A DNA stretch of 64,000 bases from Microcaldota archaeon (GTDB lineage: Archaea > Micrarchaeota > Micrarchaeia > Anstonellales > Bilamarchaeaceae). The translations under genes were made by a program, and so were the position numbers. The first letter of the stretch is position 1, and every line of letters begins with the position of its first letter. Below the pieces are notes generated by a model. That model worked only from the letters and a program-made list of their open reading frames with translations. It made no database searches and was not told the origin of the DNA. Positions 49,038-58,397 of this stretch are shown here, in pieces. The stretch is from assembly GCA_016932815.1 (NCBI GenBank), contig JAFGCC010000014.1:16129-80128 (forward strand), written 5' to 3'.

Positions 49038-51632
49038 TTACTTGCGGCCCCTGCCCTTATTCTTTTTTGAAGAGGGAGGATTCTTCTTCGCAGGCTTCTT
49101 TGCGGGTTTCCCTGGGGCTTTCTTCTTGGGCGGTGCCGCCCTCTTCTTGGAGGCGGATGCCTTAGCCCCCTTCTTCGAAGCCTTCTTGGAAGAGGATGCA
49201 CCCTTCTTTGGCTTGGAAGCCGATTTCGCAGGCTTCGCGGATTTCCCAGCCTTCTTTGCAGAAGCCTTCTTCCTCCGCGAAACCGCCTCGCGCAGGACCT
49301 TCCTTCCAAGGTATTTGGTCAGGATGTCGCTTTCGCCCTCTTGTTCGGCTTCTTCCTCCGCTCCACCGTTCTCCGATTCCTCCCCCATGCCGTCGTTCTC
49401 CGGCTCGCCCTCTTCTTCGCCCTCTTCGGATTCTTCGCGCTCATCCGGGAAGTGCTCCTCTGCGGGGGACTCCCCTCCTTCTGAGGGCTTCTCCTCATCC
49501 GGCTTTTCATCGGTGCCCGGCTGGGGGTATTCTTCCTCCTCTTCCTCTTCGCCGCCTTCTTCTGAGGAGGATTCTCCCGAATATGAACCGGATTCGCCTT
49601 CATCGGAAGGCGATTCGTAAGCTGCGGAGGGCGAAGGCTCGTCCGCCTCCTCTATAATCGTTTTCTGCAAGTCGGGCATGTCAGGCTCCATGGGCGCTTT
49701 CTCCTTGAATTCCTGCATGGGCGCAGGTTCATTTGCCCCATTCCCAGCGCCTCCAAAAGGGGAAGCCGGAGCGGCCTGCGTTTCGCCTTCCATCCTCAAT
49801 TCGGTTTCCATGCGGTAGACCTTGCCCGCTGTGCGCTCCTCATTCTGTTTTTCGCTAAAGGGAACAAACGGGATTTCGCCTCCCGCATCTTCGTATTGCG
49901 CAAGGAGCTTCTTTGGCACGTGGCCGTGGTAGGTTCCATCCCTCCACTTGCCAACGTCCACGGTCTTGACCTTCATTGGAATCATGTACTTGTCGCCATC
50001 AAAGAGGCGGATTACGCATTCGCGCACCTTGAGGTCTATGAATATGCGCCTCTTTTCCTCTTCGAGCTCGGAGGGGGAAATCCTGCGCTTGAAGAATTCC
50101 TCCACTTTGAGGTCCATTAGGGAACTAAGATATCCCGCATCGCTTTTGCTTAAGCGGAAAGTGACCACGTTGTAAACGTTGGTTAGGATGCTATCCAGAA
50201 TTTCCTTTTGTATCTGCCCCAAGTACTGGAGGGAAAGATACAGGTACAGATTGAACTTTCTGGTTTCGGAGAGGATGTTTTTTACGACCAGGGACTCCAC
50301 TACCGGGAACTCGTCTATTAGCAGGATGGTCTTGGTGTTTAGCTTGTTTGTTATTGCGAAAATGTACATCTGCTGGATTATTGCCCCGGCTAGGAACTTT
50401 ATCATCCTGCGCCCAAAAAACTGCGGGTCGAAGGAAACGATTGTTACCTTGTTGTTCCTTATCGAGTCCATCAGCGAAACCACGTTCTTCTTCTTTCCGA
50501 TGTAGAGCTCGTATTCGCTAATGAAGTTGAGGATTGGCAGTACCGCACTATTGAAGTGGTGCATGTAAATATCATCAAACTCCACGCTGAAGAACCTCTT
50601 GATTTCGTCGTTTTCCGCCATGGAGGCAAATTCCATCCTTTTTGCGGAATCGGTTAGGAGGAGGTTTATGTTCTCTAAGCTTAGCTGGTTGATTTCCGAG
50701 AGAAGGTAAACCGCGTAGAAGAGGACTCGCTCGGAATACTTGTTCGCTTCGCCTATTACCGAAATCATGAGCTGGACTATAAGCTGGGTGGTCATGGGGC
50801 TTGCGTCCCCGCCGATTTCCAGGGGCTCTATGTGCTTGCCCTTGTAATCAATTACTTCCCCCTTGAGCCTTGAAGAGAACTCGTTGTGCGGGTCTATAAC
50901 CACTATGCGCGTGTCGTCGTGCTTGTTCTCGACGCTCTTTACGAACATCTCTATGAACTTGCTCTTTCCCGTTCCGCTCATTCCGGCAATCAGGGAATGC
51001 TTGAATATGTCGAAGTTTTCAACCCCGATTTTGATTTCGTCTATTTCGAATAGGGGGAGTTCGGAATGCATGTGCACGGATTTTAGGATTGGCCTATCCA
51101 GGAGCTCCATGAAAAACGAGGGGTTTTTCTCCATGTCTATTTCCATGAACTTCTCGGGGTTAAGGAGGATTAGCAGGCGCTTTCCGCCGTCGTCTTCTAT
51201 AACGCTGCCGAAAGCGAAGAGCTTTCCGAAGAAAGGCACGACTTTTACGCGAATCTGCTGGGCCTGCTCCTTTACCATGAACGAGAACATGTCAACATCG
51301 CGCAGGATGTAGAGCCCAAAGGGGATTTTGCCCTTTATTATCTCGGAAACGTTCTTGCGCTCATCCATCGCCCTAAAGGGGAAGATGAGGGGGCCTAGCT
51401 TCTTTATCCTGTCGCGCTCGCCCTTTACGAAAGTGCGAATGGTGTTTGCCTTTTTTACGAAAATTATCTCGCACGCCCTAAATGGGAATAGCAGTGTGAA
51501 ATCCAGGAAATCAAGCCCCGGGACTTTCCACTTTAGCATGGTTGTGAGGAAGCTTTTCCATTCTCCTGGGCTGACTTTGTTGGAATAGAGGGTTAGTTCT
51601 ACTGGCTCATTCCTTCGTTTGTGGGAATTCAT
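49038..51632 (-). CDS. HerA/VirB4-like P-loop ATPase with acidic and Lys-rich tail
   Basis: 864 residues. Residues 1-195 are a mixed N-terminal domain. Residues 205-555 are a RecA-like motor: Walker A GMSGTGKS (217-224), VIDPHNEF (245-252), Walker B TILLIDEFP (435-443), and a downstream Gln motif LSLQYLGQ. This fits the HerA/FtsK/VirB4/TraG superfamily, hexameric pumps for DNA or protein. No NurA or HJR neighbour is present, so DNA-end resection by HerA-NurA is not supported here. Residues 640-780 are Glu/Ser/Pro-rich, and residues 790-864 are Lys/Ala/Pro-rich like a histone tail. Which substrate it moves is unknown. Confidence 0.82.
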   Translation of the reverse strand: MNSHKRRNEPVELTLYSNKVSPGEWKSFLTTMLKWKVPGLDFLDFTLLFPFRACEIIFVKKANTIRTFVKGERDRIKKLGPLIFPFRAMDERKNVSEIIKGKIPFGLYILRDVDMFSFMVKEQAQQIRVKVVPFFGKLFAFGSVIEDDGGKRLLILLNPEKFMEIDMEKNPSFFMELLDRPILKSVHMHSELPLFEIDEIKIGVENFDIFKHSLIAGMSGTGKSKFIEMFVKSVENKHDDTRIVVIDPHNEFSSRLKGEVIDYKGKHIEPLEIGGDASPMTTQLIVQLMISVIGEANKYSERVLFYAVYLLSEINQLSLENINLLLTDSAKRMEFASMAENDEIKRFFSVEFDDIYMHHFNSAVLPILNFISEYELYIGKKKNVVSLMDSIRNNKVTIVSFDPQFFGRRMIKFLAGAIIQQMYIFAITNKLNTKTILLIDEFPVVESLVVKNILSETRKFNLYLYLSLQYLGQIQKEILDSILTNVYNVVTFRLSKSDAGYLSSLMDLKVEEFFKRRISPSELEEEKRRIFIDLKVRECVIRLFDGDKYMIPMKVKTVDVGKWRDGTYHGHVPKKLLAQYEDAGGEIPFVPFSEKQNEERTAGKVYRMETELRMEGETQAAPASPFGGAGNGANEPAPMQEFKEKAPMEPDMPDLQKTIIEEADEPSPSAAYESPSDEGESGSYSGESSSEEGGEEEEEEEYPQPGTDEKPDEEKPSEGGESPAEEHFPDEREESEEGEEEGEPENDGMGEESENGGAEEEAEQEGESDILTKYLGRKVLREAVSRRKKASAKKAGKSAKPAKSASKPKKGASSSKKASKKGAKASASKKRAAPPKKKAPGKPAKKPAKKNPPSSKKNKGRGRK

Positions 51633-51732
51633 GGCGATTTCACTTACAGTTTTTTATGTATATGTTTATTTTTAAAGGTATTCCCGCACATGTTTGGGAG
51701 GCATTTTGCCCCTGTGCAGGATGTTCCCCTGG

Positions 51733-52218
51733 TTACCTTTTGTATCCAATCTTTCTTAAGAACTCCCTCCTTTCTGCCTTCTCCTGTTCGCTTTCTATCC
51801 CCAGGGGCCTCCCTCCATCCAGAACCCCTATTATGCCCCTTTGCTCCCCATCTTCGGCAATAAGGGCTTTTAGGGGGTTTGCGGTTGCCGCATAGAGGGT
51901 TGTTACCTCGCTTACTGCCTGCACCCGGTTTACTATGTTTATGGGGAATCCTTCCCTTAAGAAGATTATGAAGGAGTGGCCTGCGCCTATTTTCATTGCC
52001 TCTTTTTCCGCGTGCCGGATTAGTGCCTCATCGTTGCCATCGCTGCGGATTAGCCTTTTCATGGAAGCCTCGCAGAAGGCGAGGCCGAATTTCACCGACA
52101 TCCCGCTCTCTGCAATCGTCTCGTAGAGGTCTTCTACGGTTTTTATGAAGTGCGCCTGCCCCAGGATGACGTTGCATCCGTCTGGGATTTCCACTTCAAC
52201 CGTTTTTATTTCAACCAT
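51733..52218 (-). CDS. adenosine-specific kinase family protein (DUF355/COG1839)
   Basis: 161 residues. Family features: VEIPDGCNVILGQAHFIKTVEDLYE at the N-terminus (key parts VILGQAHFIKT), FGLAFCEAS, RHAEKEAMKIGAGHSF, and the IIGVLDGGRPLGIE ending. The family was assigned adenosine or AMP binding from structures; its cellular role is unsettled. ATG 52218 chosen with GGAAGTGA upstream; GTG 52227 is an alternative. Same strand as, and 51 bp after, the FAD synthetase-like gene. Confidence 0.87.
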   Translation of the reverse strand: MVEIKTVEVEIPDGCNVILGQAHFIKTVEDLYETIAESGMSVKFGLAFCEASMKRLIRSDGNDEALIRHAEKEAMKIGAGHSFIIFLREGFPINIVNRVQAVSEVTTLYAATANPLKALIAEDGEQRGIIGVLDGGRPLGIESEQEKAERREFLRKIGYKR

Positions 52219-52269
52219 GATTTTCACTTCCTCTTATCTCCGCTTCCTCTTGCATGGGGATAATTGCAT

Positions 52270-52812
52270 TCATATCCCAAGCTTTTCTAGTATCGTGCTC
52301 GTTTTCACGTTCTTTGGGTCGATTTTGCTCTTTAATCCGATTATTTCCACGCCTTCGGGTTTTAGGAAGGGCTTCTGGTCGTAGCCATAGACTATTGCGT
52401 CAGGATGCACGCGCTCGAGGGTTTCCTCCGCATTTTCCCCGCCTAAAATCGCAAGGTCCACGGGCTTTAGGGCCTGGACTAGCACCTGCCTGTATTCTTG
52501 CGTGTGCAGGGGAGTCCTGCTCTTGTTGTGTATGTGGGAGTCCTGGGCGACTACCGCAATAAGGATGTCCGCGTTCTCTTTTGCCCTTGTGAGGGTGTCT
52601 ATGTGCCCTATGTGGATTACGTCGAATACGCCCCCGGTCATTGCAACCTTGAACTTTTTGCGGTGCTCTCTTTTTAGGAAGTGCCTTCCGCCCCTGCCAA
52701 CTTCTAGCATGGCTTTTTGGGAATCCTCCAGGTTTGAGTATGTGGAGGCACTAATGCCGTTTTCTTCGACTTGCAGCAAATAGAGCGAGATTGCGTCCTC
52801 CCTGCTTCCCAT
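52270..52812 (-). CDS. ribL: FAD synthetase-like cytidylyltransferase-fold protein
   Basis: Residues 55-180 are a nucleotidyltransferase domain with TGGVFDVIHIGHIDTL (HxGH), AVVAQDSHI, and SKIDPKNVKTSTIL (the ISST-like loop), closest in layout to archaeal RibL (FMN to FAD) and glycerol-3-phosphate cytidylyltransferases. A 50-residue N-terminal part, which may be a small helical domain, is unusual for RibL (about 150 aa). ATG 52812 is fixed by a TATA box 26 bp upstream. Confidence 0.8.
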   Translation of the reverse strand: MGSREDAISLYLLQVEENGISASTYSNLEDSQKAMLEVGRGGRHFLKREHRKKFKVAMTGGVFDVIHIGHIDTLTRAKENADILIAVVAQDSHIHNKSRTPLHTQEYRQVLVQALKPVDLAILGGENAEETLERVHPDAIVYGYDQKPFLKPEGVEIIGLKSKIDPKNVKTSTILEKLGI

Positions 52813-52835
52813 GCACGCCCCTTCGCAAACAAGCG

Positions 52836-52841
52836 TTATAA
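52836..52841. promoter_or_regulatory. symmetric TATA box shared by divergent leaderless genes
   Basis: TTATAA is centred 26 bp from ATG 52812 (minus) and 26 bp from ATG 52864 (plus), so both starts sit at the expected transcription start. Confidence 0.65.
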
Positions 52842-52863
52842 AGGTTCTTTTTGTAAGGTTTCC

Positions 52864-54681
52864 ATGCTGCGGATGCAAAAATCCTCCCCGCTCGTGCTTG
52901 TGGCATTGATGCTCGCCATCTTCTGCCTGCCTTTGTCGTTTGCATTCACGATTGACTCTTATTACTCGGAAGCATGGGTTCTCCCAAACGGGGACCTTGC
53001 AGTCTATGAGGACATGGTCTTTACCCTTGAGCAGCAATATTCCGAAGGGTACCGCTCAATCCGCGCGGAGGACTATGGGTCGGACCTGGGGAACCTGGTT
53101 TTGCATGGGGCGAAATTGAACGGGAATGCCGTTTCCGCGCACACGCAGGTAAACGGGGAGGCTGCGGAAATCGTTTGGGAGAGGACCACTACGGGGAAAA
53201 ACAAGGTGGAGCTCAATTATACGCTCAAAAACGTTGCCGAATCGTTTGATGATTTTGCAAGGGTTTGCTATGAGCACTATGGGGCGAACTGGGCGGTTAG
53301 CGCGCGCTCTTTTGAATCGGTCATGCACCTTCCCGAATCCACGCGGGGGACGGAGGTGCATTTTGAGGTTTATTCGGGAAAAGTCGGGGAGGCGTATGCG
53401 GAGGGCACTTCAATAGTAATTGGGATTGACAACGTTCCTTCCGGGAATTACGTGGGAGGATGCTATCTGTTCAACAATTCCGCAATTTCCGCTTCCAAGC
53501 ACGTTGAAGGCTCCGCCCTCCAAATCCTAGAAGATGAGCGCGAGAGCTACGGCTCGCATGATTTGGATTCCGGGGCACCCATAACTCCGGTATGCTGCTG
53601 CCCGGTTGCGCTTGTGCTCCTTGCATTCTGCATTTACCTTGTGCACAACTACAAGGCTCCCCCAAACCTTCCTGAGAACATACTGCCGCCTTCAACGGAG
53701 AATCCCGCTGCGGTTTCGGTTCTCCTGCGCGCTACATACGATGAAAAGGAAATCCTTGCGGCTACTATCCTAGAACTCATAAACAAGGGCGTTCTGGACA
53801 TAATGGAGCTTGAGAAAGCGGGGGAAACCTCGCAGGAAATAAAGCGCGAGCGCACCATATTGTTCTTGAAGAAGCGCCCGGAGACCCTCAAAAAATACGA
53901 GAATGCGGTCTTGGACATGATTTTCGCAGAAGGCGAAAAGGAAGTGGATTTGGATGCCCTATCCGAAAGATGGAAGAAAATAAGCAAGAAGTCCGAAGCA
54001 AAGGAATCGGTTATTCCAACGAAGATGGAGGAATTCTCAAAGGAAATCAAGGCAATCATAAAGCGAAGGGGCCTCGAAACTTATCAGAATTCAAGCATGG
54101 GGAAGCTCGGGCACGTTGTGGGAATAGGGTTCTTCGCGCTATTCTTCTCTTGCGCGCTGGCGGATTCGGTCGTGCCTTTGTTGGAAAGCCTTGGGCAGAT
54201 GCTCGCAGGCGGGCAGCCGCTGGAGGCATACCTTTCGGCCTTCGGGCTCTTTGGGGCACTCATCCTATCCCCGATTGCGGCATATTTGTACCTGCGCCCT
54301 TCCCCTCCAAAGGGAATGGAGGAAGAATACGGGCAGTGGGATTCATTCAGGCGGGCCGTGAATGCCTCTTCCTTGAAAGAGGAGCCTCCATCCGGGGCAT
54401 TAATCTGGGGCGAGATTCTAGTGTATGCAACTGCTTTGGGGATTGCAAAGAAAGTGGAGAAGCACCTATCCGAACTGGATACGTTCCTTGCATCCAGAAT
54501 CCGGAAAATGGAGAGGGTGCGCGAATCCTCATTTGTATTGTACGGTTCCGCGCTTGGGGTGCGCAATCTTTCCAAATACGGGAATAGGAGCGGGTTCTCC
54601 TCATCTTCCAGCGGAGGATGGTCTTCGCACGGGGGAGGCGGATTCTCAGGCGGGCACTCTGGCGGCGGCGGATTCCGGTAG
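52864..54681 (+). CDS. DUF2207 family membrane protein
   Basis: 605 residues. Signal or first helix (SPLVLVALMLAIFCLPLSF), an extracytoplasmic beta-rich domain of about 200 residues (DSYYSEAWVLPNGDLAVYEDM is the family start; key part PNGDLAVYED), then a membrane helix (PVCCCPVALVLLAFCIYLV). A cytosolic winged-helix-like part (ILAATILELINKGVLDI) follows, then two more helices, ending in a Ser/Gly-rich tail (GGWSSHGGGGFSGGH). This is the classic DUF2207 layout. Function unknown; possibly envelope homeostasis. Confidence 0.88.
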   Translation: MLRMQKSSPLVLVALMLAIFCLPLSFAFTIDSYYSEAWVLPNGDLAVYEDMVFTLEQQYSEGYRSIRAEDYGSDLGNLVLHGAKLNGNAVSAHTQVNGEAAEIVWERTTTGKNKVELNYTLKNVAESFDDFARVCYEHYGANWAVSARSFESVMHLPESTRGTEVHFEVYSGKVGEAYAEGTSIVIGIDNVPSGNYVGGCYLFNNSAISASKHVEGSALQILEDERESYGSHDLDSGAPITPVCCCPVALVLLAFCIYLVHNYKAPPNLPENILPPSTENPAAVSVLLRATYDEKEILAATILELINKGVLDIMELEKAGETSQEIKRERTILFLKKRPETLKKYENAVLDMIFAEGEKEVDLDALSERWKKISKKSEAKESVIPTKMEEFSKEIKAIIKRRGLETYQNSSMGKLGHVVGIGFFALFFSCALADSVVPLLESLGQMLAGGQPLEAYLSAFGLFGALILSPIAAYLYLRPSPPKGMEEEYGQWDSFRRAVNASSLKEEPPSGALIWGEILVYATALGIAKKVEKHLSELDTFLASRIRKMERVRESSFVLYGSALGVRNLSKYGNRSGFSSSSSGGWSSHGGGGFSGGHSGGGGFR

Positions 54682-54684
54682 GGA

Positions 54685-55215
54685 TTACTCCTTTAGGAGC
54701 ATCCATACTACATCTATGCGCTCCCCTTTGCGCTCCCACCAGCCTGGGAACCTTGCAAACTCCTCAAAGCCAACCTTGGAGTATAGCGATATTGCAGCGG
54801 AATTGGGGGCGGCAGCATAGAGGAAGAGGTTTTTGGGCGAGAGCTTGTCCCTTGCCTCGCGGATTATTTCCCTAATTAGCATTTCGCCCAACCCTTCTCC
54901 GCGGAAGCCTTTGGAGATTGCTATTCCCACAGATACGTTCCCTTCCTCCCTGCCTTCACCCTTCCTAGCCGAGATGCTGCCGATTATTCTTCCATCGTGG
55001 ATTGCGGCAAAGTAGAGCTCCTTCCCATCTTTAATCTTGCGCAGGGTTTCTTCCTTCCATTTCTCCTGCTCGCCCATGTCGAATTTGCGGTCGTAGCGCA
55101 GGTAGCCGTCCTCCCCAATTAGCGCGTTTATGTACTCTAGGAGGGATTCGGTTGGAATCCCATCGCTAAGGGGAACGGTTTCCACAGTCCTCCCGTCTTT
55201 TAGCGTGTGCTTCAA
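54685..55215 (-). CDS. GNAT family N-acetyltransferase
   Basis: 176 residues. Acetyl-CoA loop in SKGFRGEGLGEMLI (R-x-x-G-x-G), preceded by IIGSISARK and followed by LFLYAAAPNSAAISLYSKVGFEEF, all typical of GNAT. Substrate unknown. Start: TTG at 55213-55215 overlaps the asnS stop as TTGA, with GGTG six bases before; a GTG at 55224 is the alternative. Convergent with DUF2207. Confidence 0.82.
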   Translation of the reverse strand: MKHTLKDGRTVETVPLSDGIPTESLLEYINALIGEDGYLRYDRKFDMGEQEKWKEETLRKIKDGKELYFAAIHDGRIIGSISARKGEGREEGNVSVGIAISKGFRGEGLGEMLIREIIREARDKLSPKNLFLYAAAPNSAAISLYSKVGFEEFARFPGWWERKGERIDVVWMLLKE

Positions 55216-56504
55216 GGGTAGCACCGGGTTATGGTGCGGGGAAACGGAATCGTGTCGCGGATGTGGTGGAGGCCGAGAGTCCACTTTACGAACCTCTCTA
55301 TTCCCATGCCGAAGCCGGAGTGGGGCACGCTCCCATATTTGCGCAATTCCACATACCACTGCATCTGCTCCGGGTTTAGCCCGAAAGCCTTCATTTTCGC
55401 TTCCAATTCTGCGTGGTCGTATATCCTCTCAGAGCCCCCGATCATTTCCCCGTGGCCTTCGGGTGCTAGCATATCCGCGGCAAGCACCGTTCCGGGCTTG
55501 TTTGGGTCCTCGCGCATGTAGAATGCCTTTATCTTGGAGGGGAAGTTGTGCACGAAAATCGGCAAATCGTATTCTTTTGTAAGGAGCGCCTCATCCGGTG
55601 CCCCAAAGTCGTCTCCGTATTCGAGCTTTCCGCCGAGGGCGTTGATTTTGTCCACCGCCTCCGCATAATCTAGGCGCGGGAAGGGGGCCTTCACGCAGGT
55701 TAGCTTCTCTGGGTCGCGCTCAAGCTCCTCTAGGATGTCCTCGTGGTTCTCCACGAACTTGCTTACCGCGTATGTGACCATGTTCTCCTGGAGCCTCATG
55801 TTGTCCTCCTGGGAGTACCATGCCATTTCCGGCTCTAAGTGCCAGTATTCTGCCAGGTGGCGGATTGTGCGGCTCTTTTCGGCGCGGAAGCTTGGGGCAA
55901 AGCAATAGACCTTGCCAAGGCCGTAAATCATGGCTTCCCCATATAGCTGGCCGCTCTGGCTAAGATACGCGCTGTCTCCGAAATAGTCCATTTCAAAGAG
56001 GGTTGAGCCGCCTTCGCATTCCGCCTTGGTAATAATAGGGGGCGCAATCTCGTAGAAGCCTTCCTTGTCCAGGTATTCGCGGAGGTAATTGACGAGGTGG
56101 TGCCTTGCCTTGAATATAGAGGAGAGCTTCCTGCTGCGCAGCCAGAGGTGCCTAACGTCCAGGAGGAACTCCTCGCTTAGGTCTTTTGAAATCGGGAAAG
56201 GCTCCCCGCGGGTAACAGTCGAGAAATCCGCGGCCTGCAGTTCCCAGCCTCCGGGGGCGCGCTCGTCTTCCTTGACTTCCCCGGTTATTGTTACCGAGCT
56301 TTCTATGTAGGCTTCGGATGCGTCTTTCCAGGCCGTTCCGCTTACCTTGTCCTTTTTCACCGCAACCTGTATCCTTGCAGTCGGGTCCCGGATTATTAGG
56401 AAATTGAGGTTGCCGCTGGTTCTCTGCCTAAACACCCAGCCGCGTATGCTAACGCGCTTTCCTTCCATGCCTCCCTTGAGGATTTTGCTTATTTCCGTAT
56501 ACAT
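55212..56504 (-). CDS. asnS: asparaginyl-tRNA synthetase
   Basis: Class IIb synthetase: an OB-fold N-terminus (RVSIRGWVFRQRTSGNLNFLIIRD; key part RGWVFRQR), motif 2 FRAEKSRTIRHLAEYWHLEPEM, and motif 3 GFGMGIERFVKW. The AEYWHLEPE and the PHSGFG features fit AsnRS over AspRS. Many archaea lack it and make Asn-tRNA by the amidotransferase route, so this cell can charge tRNA-Asn directly. ATG 56504 follows AGTGATT. 430 residues. Third of the MEMO-IDI-AsnRS-GNAT run. Confidence 0.9.
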   Translation of the reverse strand: MYTEISKILKGGMEGKRVSIRGWVFRQRTSGNLNFLIIRDPTARIQVAVKKDKVSGTAWKDASEAYIESSVTITGEVKEDERAPGGWELQAADFSTVTRGEPFPISKDLSEEFLLDVRHLWLRSRKLSSIFKARHHLVNYLREYLDKEGFYEIAPPIITKAECEGGSTLFEMDYFGDSAYLSQSGQLYGEAMIYGLGKVYCFAPSFRAEKSRTIRHLAEYWHLEPEMAWYSQEDNMRLQENMVTYAVSKFVENHEDILEELERDPEKLTCVKAPFPRLDYAEAVDKINALGGKLEYGDDFGAPDEALLTKEYDLPIFVHNFPSKIKAFYMREDPNKPGTVLAADMLAPEGHGEMIGGSERIYDHAELEAKMKAFGLNPEQMQWYVELRKYGSVPHSGFGMGIERFVKWTLGLHHIRDTIPFPRTITRCYP

Positions 56505-56547
56505 TGCAATCACTTGGCAAATACAAATCTTCCTGGTTTGGTTCTCC

Positions 56548-57522
56548 CTACACGAATGTGCATTCAATATTTTTTAATTGGGAATGGTTGGTGCATCCGC
56601 ACAGGAAGGCGGCTATTTTCATCTGCTCCACCCACTCGCTTGCCATCTCGTCTAGCTTGCCATAATCGTGGGCAAGCAGGAACGGCCTTGCGGCCCCGGC
56701 GATTTCCGCCCCGAGCGCTATCGCCTTTATGGCGTCTATGCCGCTTCTTACCCCCCCGCTGCCTATTAGGGGGAGGACTCCCTTGCACTCTTTTATGCAT
56801 TCTGCTGTGGGGTTGCCCCACTCCTCAAATCCGGGAGGGGTGCCGCCCCTTGCGTATTCCACCTTGCTCCAGGAGGTGCCTCCTGCGCCTGAAACGTCAA
56901 TCCAATCCACTCCCGCGCCCTTTAGCTCGCGGGCGGTTGCGCCTCCTATTCCCGCCCCGGTTTCCTTAACTATTACCGGAACGGAGAGGGAATCGCAGAG
57001 TTCCGCGATTTTTTCTAGTGAGCCTGAGAACTCCCTGTCCCCTTCTATCTGGAGGAGTTCCTGCAATGGGTTTAGGTGGACTGCCATGCCATCTAGTTCT
57101 GCCTTGGAGACTAGCGCCTCTATGCGCTCTACGGGGTAGGTGGCCAACTGGGCAACGCCCACGTTTCCCACTAGCGGGATTGAGGGGCAATGCTTGCGGA
57201 TTAGGAAGCTCTCTTCTTCTACTCCCTCTAGCATGGGGCGCATGCTCCCTAGGCCCATGGGAAAGAGGTATTTTTCCGCGGTCTCAGCTAGCGCGCGGTT
57301 TATTTGGAGAGCGCCGGCAAAGCCCCCGGTTATCGCCACAATCATTAAGGGGAATGCCTTCTTTCCCAGAAAGCGCGTGTGCAGTTCCACTTTCGCATAA
57401 TCGCCCTGGGGCAGCGCCTCGTGCTTTAGGCGGATTTGCTCAAAGCCCGCACTTGCAGTGTATTCCACTTCCTCTCGGAGGACCGCCTCTATGTGCTGGC
57501 CCTTCCTTTTTTCTATTCCCAT
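56548..57522 (-). CDS. fni: isopentenyl-diphosphate delta-isomerase, type 2
   Basis: FMN-dependent interconversion of IPP and DMAPP for archaeal lipid synthesis. Signatures: RKGQHIEAVL, MIVAITGG (usual MTGG), GSMRPML, VGNVGVAQL, DGMAVHLNPLQE, VPVIVKETGAGI, GTSW, and GSGGVRSGIDAIKAIALGA. 324 residues, normal. Seven bp after the MEMO gene on the same strand, a pairing common in archaeal mevalonate-pathway clusters. Confidence 0.94.
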   Translation of the reverse strand: MGIEKRKGQHIEAVLREEVEYTASAGFEQIRLKHEALPQGDYAKVELHTRFLGKKAFPLMIVAITGGFAGALQINRALAETAEKYLFPMGLGSMRPMLEGVEEESFLIRKHCPSIPLVGNVGVAQLATYPVERIEALVSKAELDGMAVHLNPLQELLQIEGDREFSGSLEKIAELCDSLSVPVIVKETGAGIGGATARELKGAGVDWIDVSGAGGTSWSKVEYARGGTPPGFEEWGNPTAECIKECKGVLPLIGSGGVRSGIDAIKAIALGAEIAGAARPFLLAHDYGKLDEMASEWVEQMKIAAFLCGCTNHSQLKNIECTFV

Positions 57523-57529
57523 TTGCTTA

Positions 57530-58348
57530 TCACCCTGGGAAGATTATGCCGCAATAGGCAACCACAGAAGAATAATCCCCTGTGGCCTCTCCCGAATTCG
57601 TATAGATTAGCTCCATAGCCTTTTTAGAGCCTCTTTTTTTGGAATATATGATTGAGGCGGCTATCGGGCCGTGCCCGCAGATGCTCCAGCCGTTTCTTTC
57701 CACGCCTTCCTCAAGGCCTTCGGCGTCTAATTTTAGTATGTGCGAGATTGCCCCCCTGTCCCTTTCTTCTGCGGTTTCTGCGGGGACGTAATGCGAGAAA
57801 TCCGAGCTTGCAATGAGGATTGTTTTCCTCCCAAGCTCTTTTTGGGAGAGGAAAATTGCTTCTGCGATGTCCCTTGCGGCATTTATCGACTGGTCGCCCA
57901 TGCATATGGGAACTATCCTTGCTTTTGGGTTTAGGGATTTTAGGAAGGGGAGCTGGACCTCTATTGAGTGCTCCATTGCGTGCGCGGCCTCGTCCTTTTG
58001 CGCCATTTTGGAATGGCGCAGGATTGCCTCCCCAAACTCCTTGTCGTTTTCGCACACTCCAAGGGGCGTGTTCCAGTCCTCTTTGGAGAGGGATACCGGG
58101 ACTCCCATCCCCGTGTGGTTGGGCCCTAGGAACACCACGGTTTGTGCATCCTTTATGCCCTTTATGCTAAGGAACACGCTTGCGGCTGCGAAGCCTGAAT
58201 AAATGTAGCCTGCATGCGGGCAGATTCCCGCGTATGCATCCGTTTCCTGTGCATTCTTCCTGCCTATGTTGAAGCATTCTTTTAGCGCCCATTCAAGCTC
58301 TTCTGTATAGCGCGGGTAGAAAGAGCCTGCGGCTGCGGTGTTTCGCAT
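57530..58348 (-). CDS. MEMO1 family protein
   Basis: 272 residues. Starts MRNTAAAGSFYP, with PHAGYIYSG, LGPNHTGMG, EHSIEVQLPFL, SSDFSHY and CGHGPI, giving the His, Glu and Cys residues of the Memo active-site-like cleft. The fold is that of class III extradiol dioxygenases; human Memo1 binds iron or copper. In archaea the gene often lies with isoprenoid genes, as here with fni, but its reaction is unsettled. Confidence 0.92.
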   Translation of the reverse strand: MRNTAAAGSFYPRYTEELEWALKECFNIGRKNAQETDAYAGICPHAGYIYSGFAAASVFLSIKGIKDAQTVVFLGPNHTGMGVPVSLSKEDWNTPLGVCENDKEFGEAILRHSKMAQKDEAAHAMEHSIEVQLPFLKSLNPKARIVPICMGDQSINAARDIAEAIFLSQKELGRKTILIASSDFSHYVPAETAEERDRGAISHILKLDAEGLEEGVERNGWSICGHGPIAASIIYSKKRGSKKAMELIYTNSGEATGDYSSVVAYCGIIFPG

Positions 58349-58397
58349 GGATGCACTTCGGAGAGAACAATTAAAAAGGGAAAAGCGAAGGGGATTC

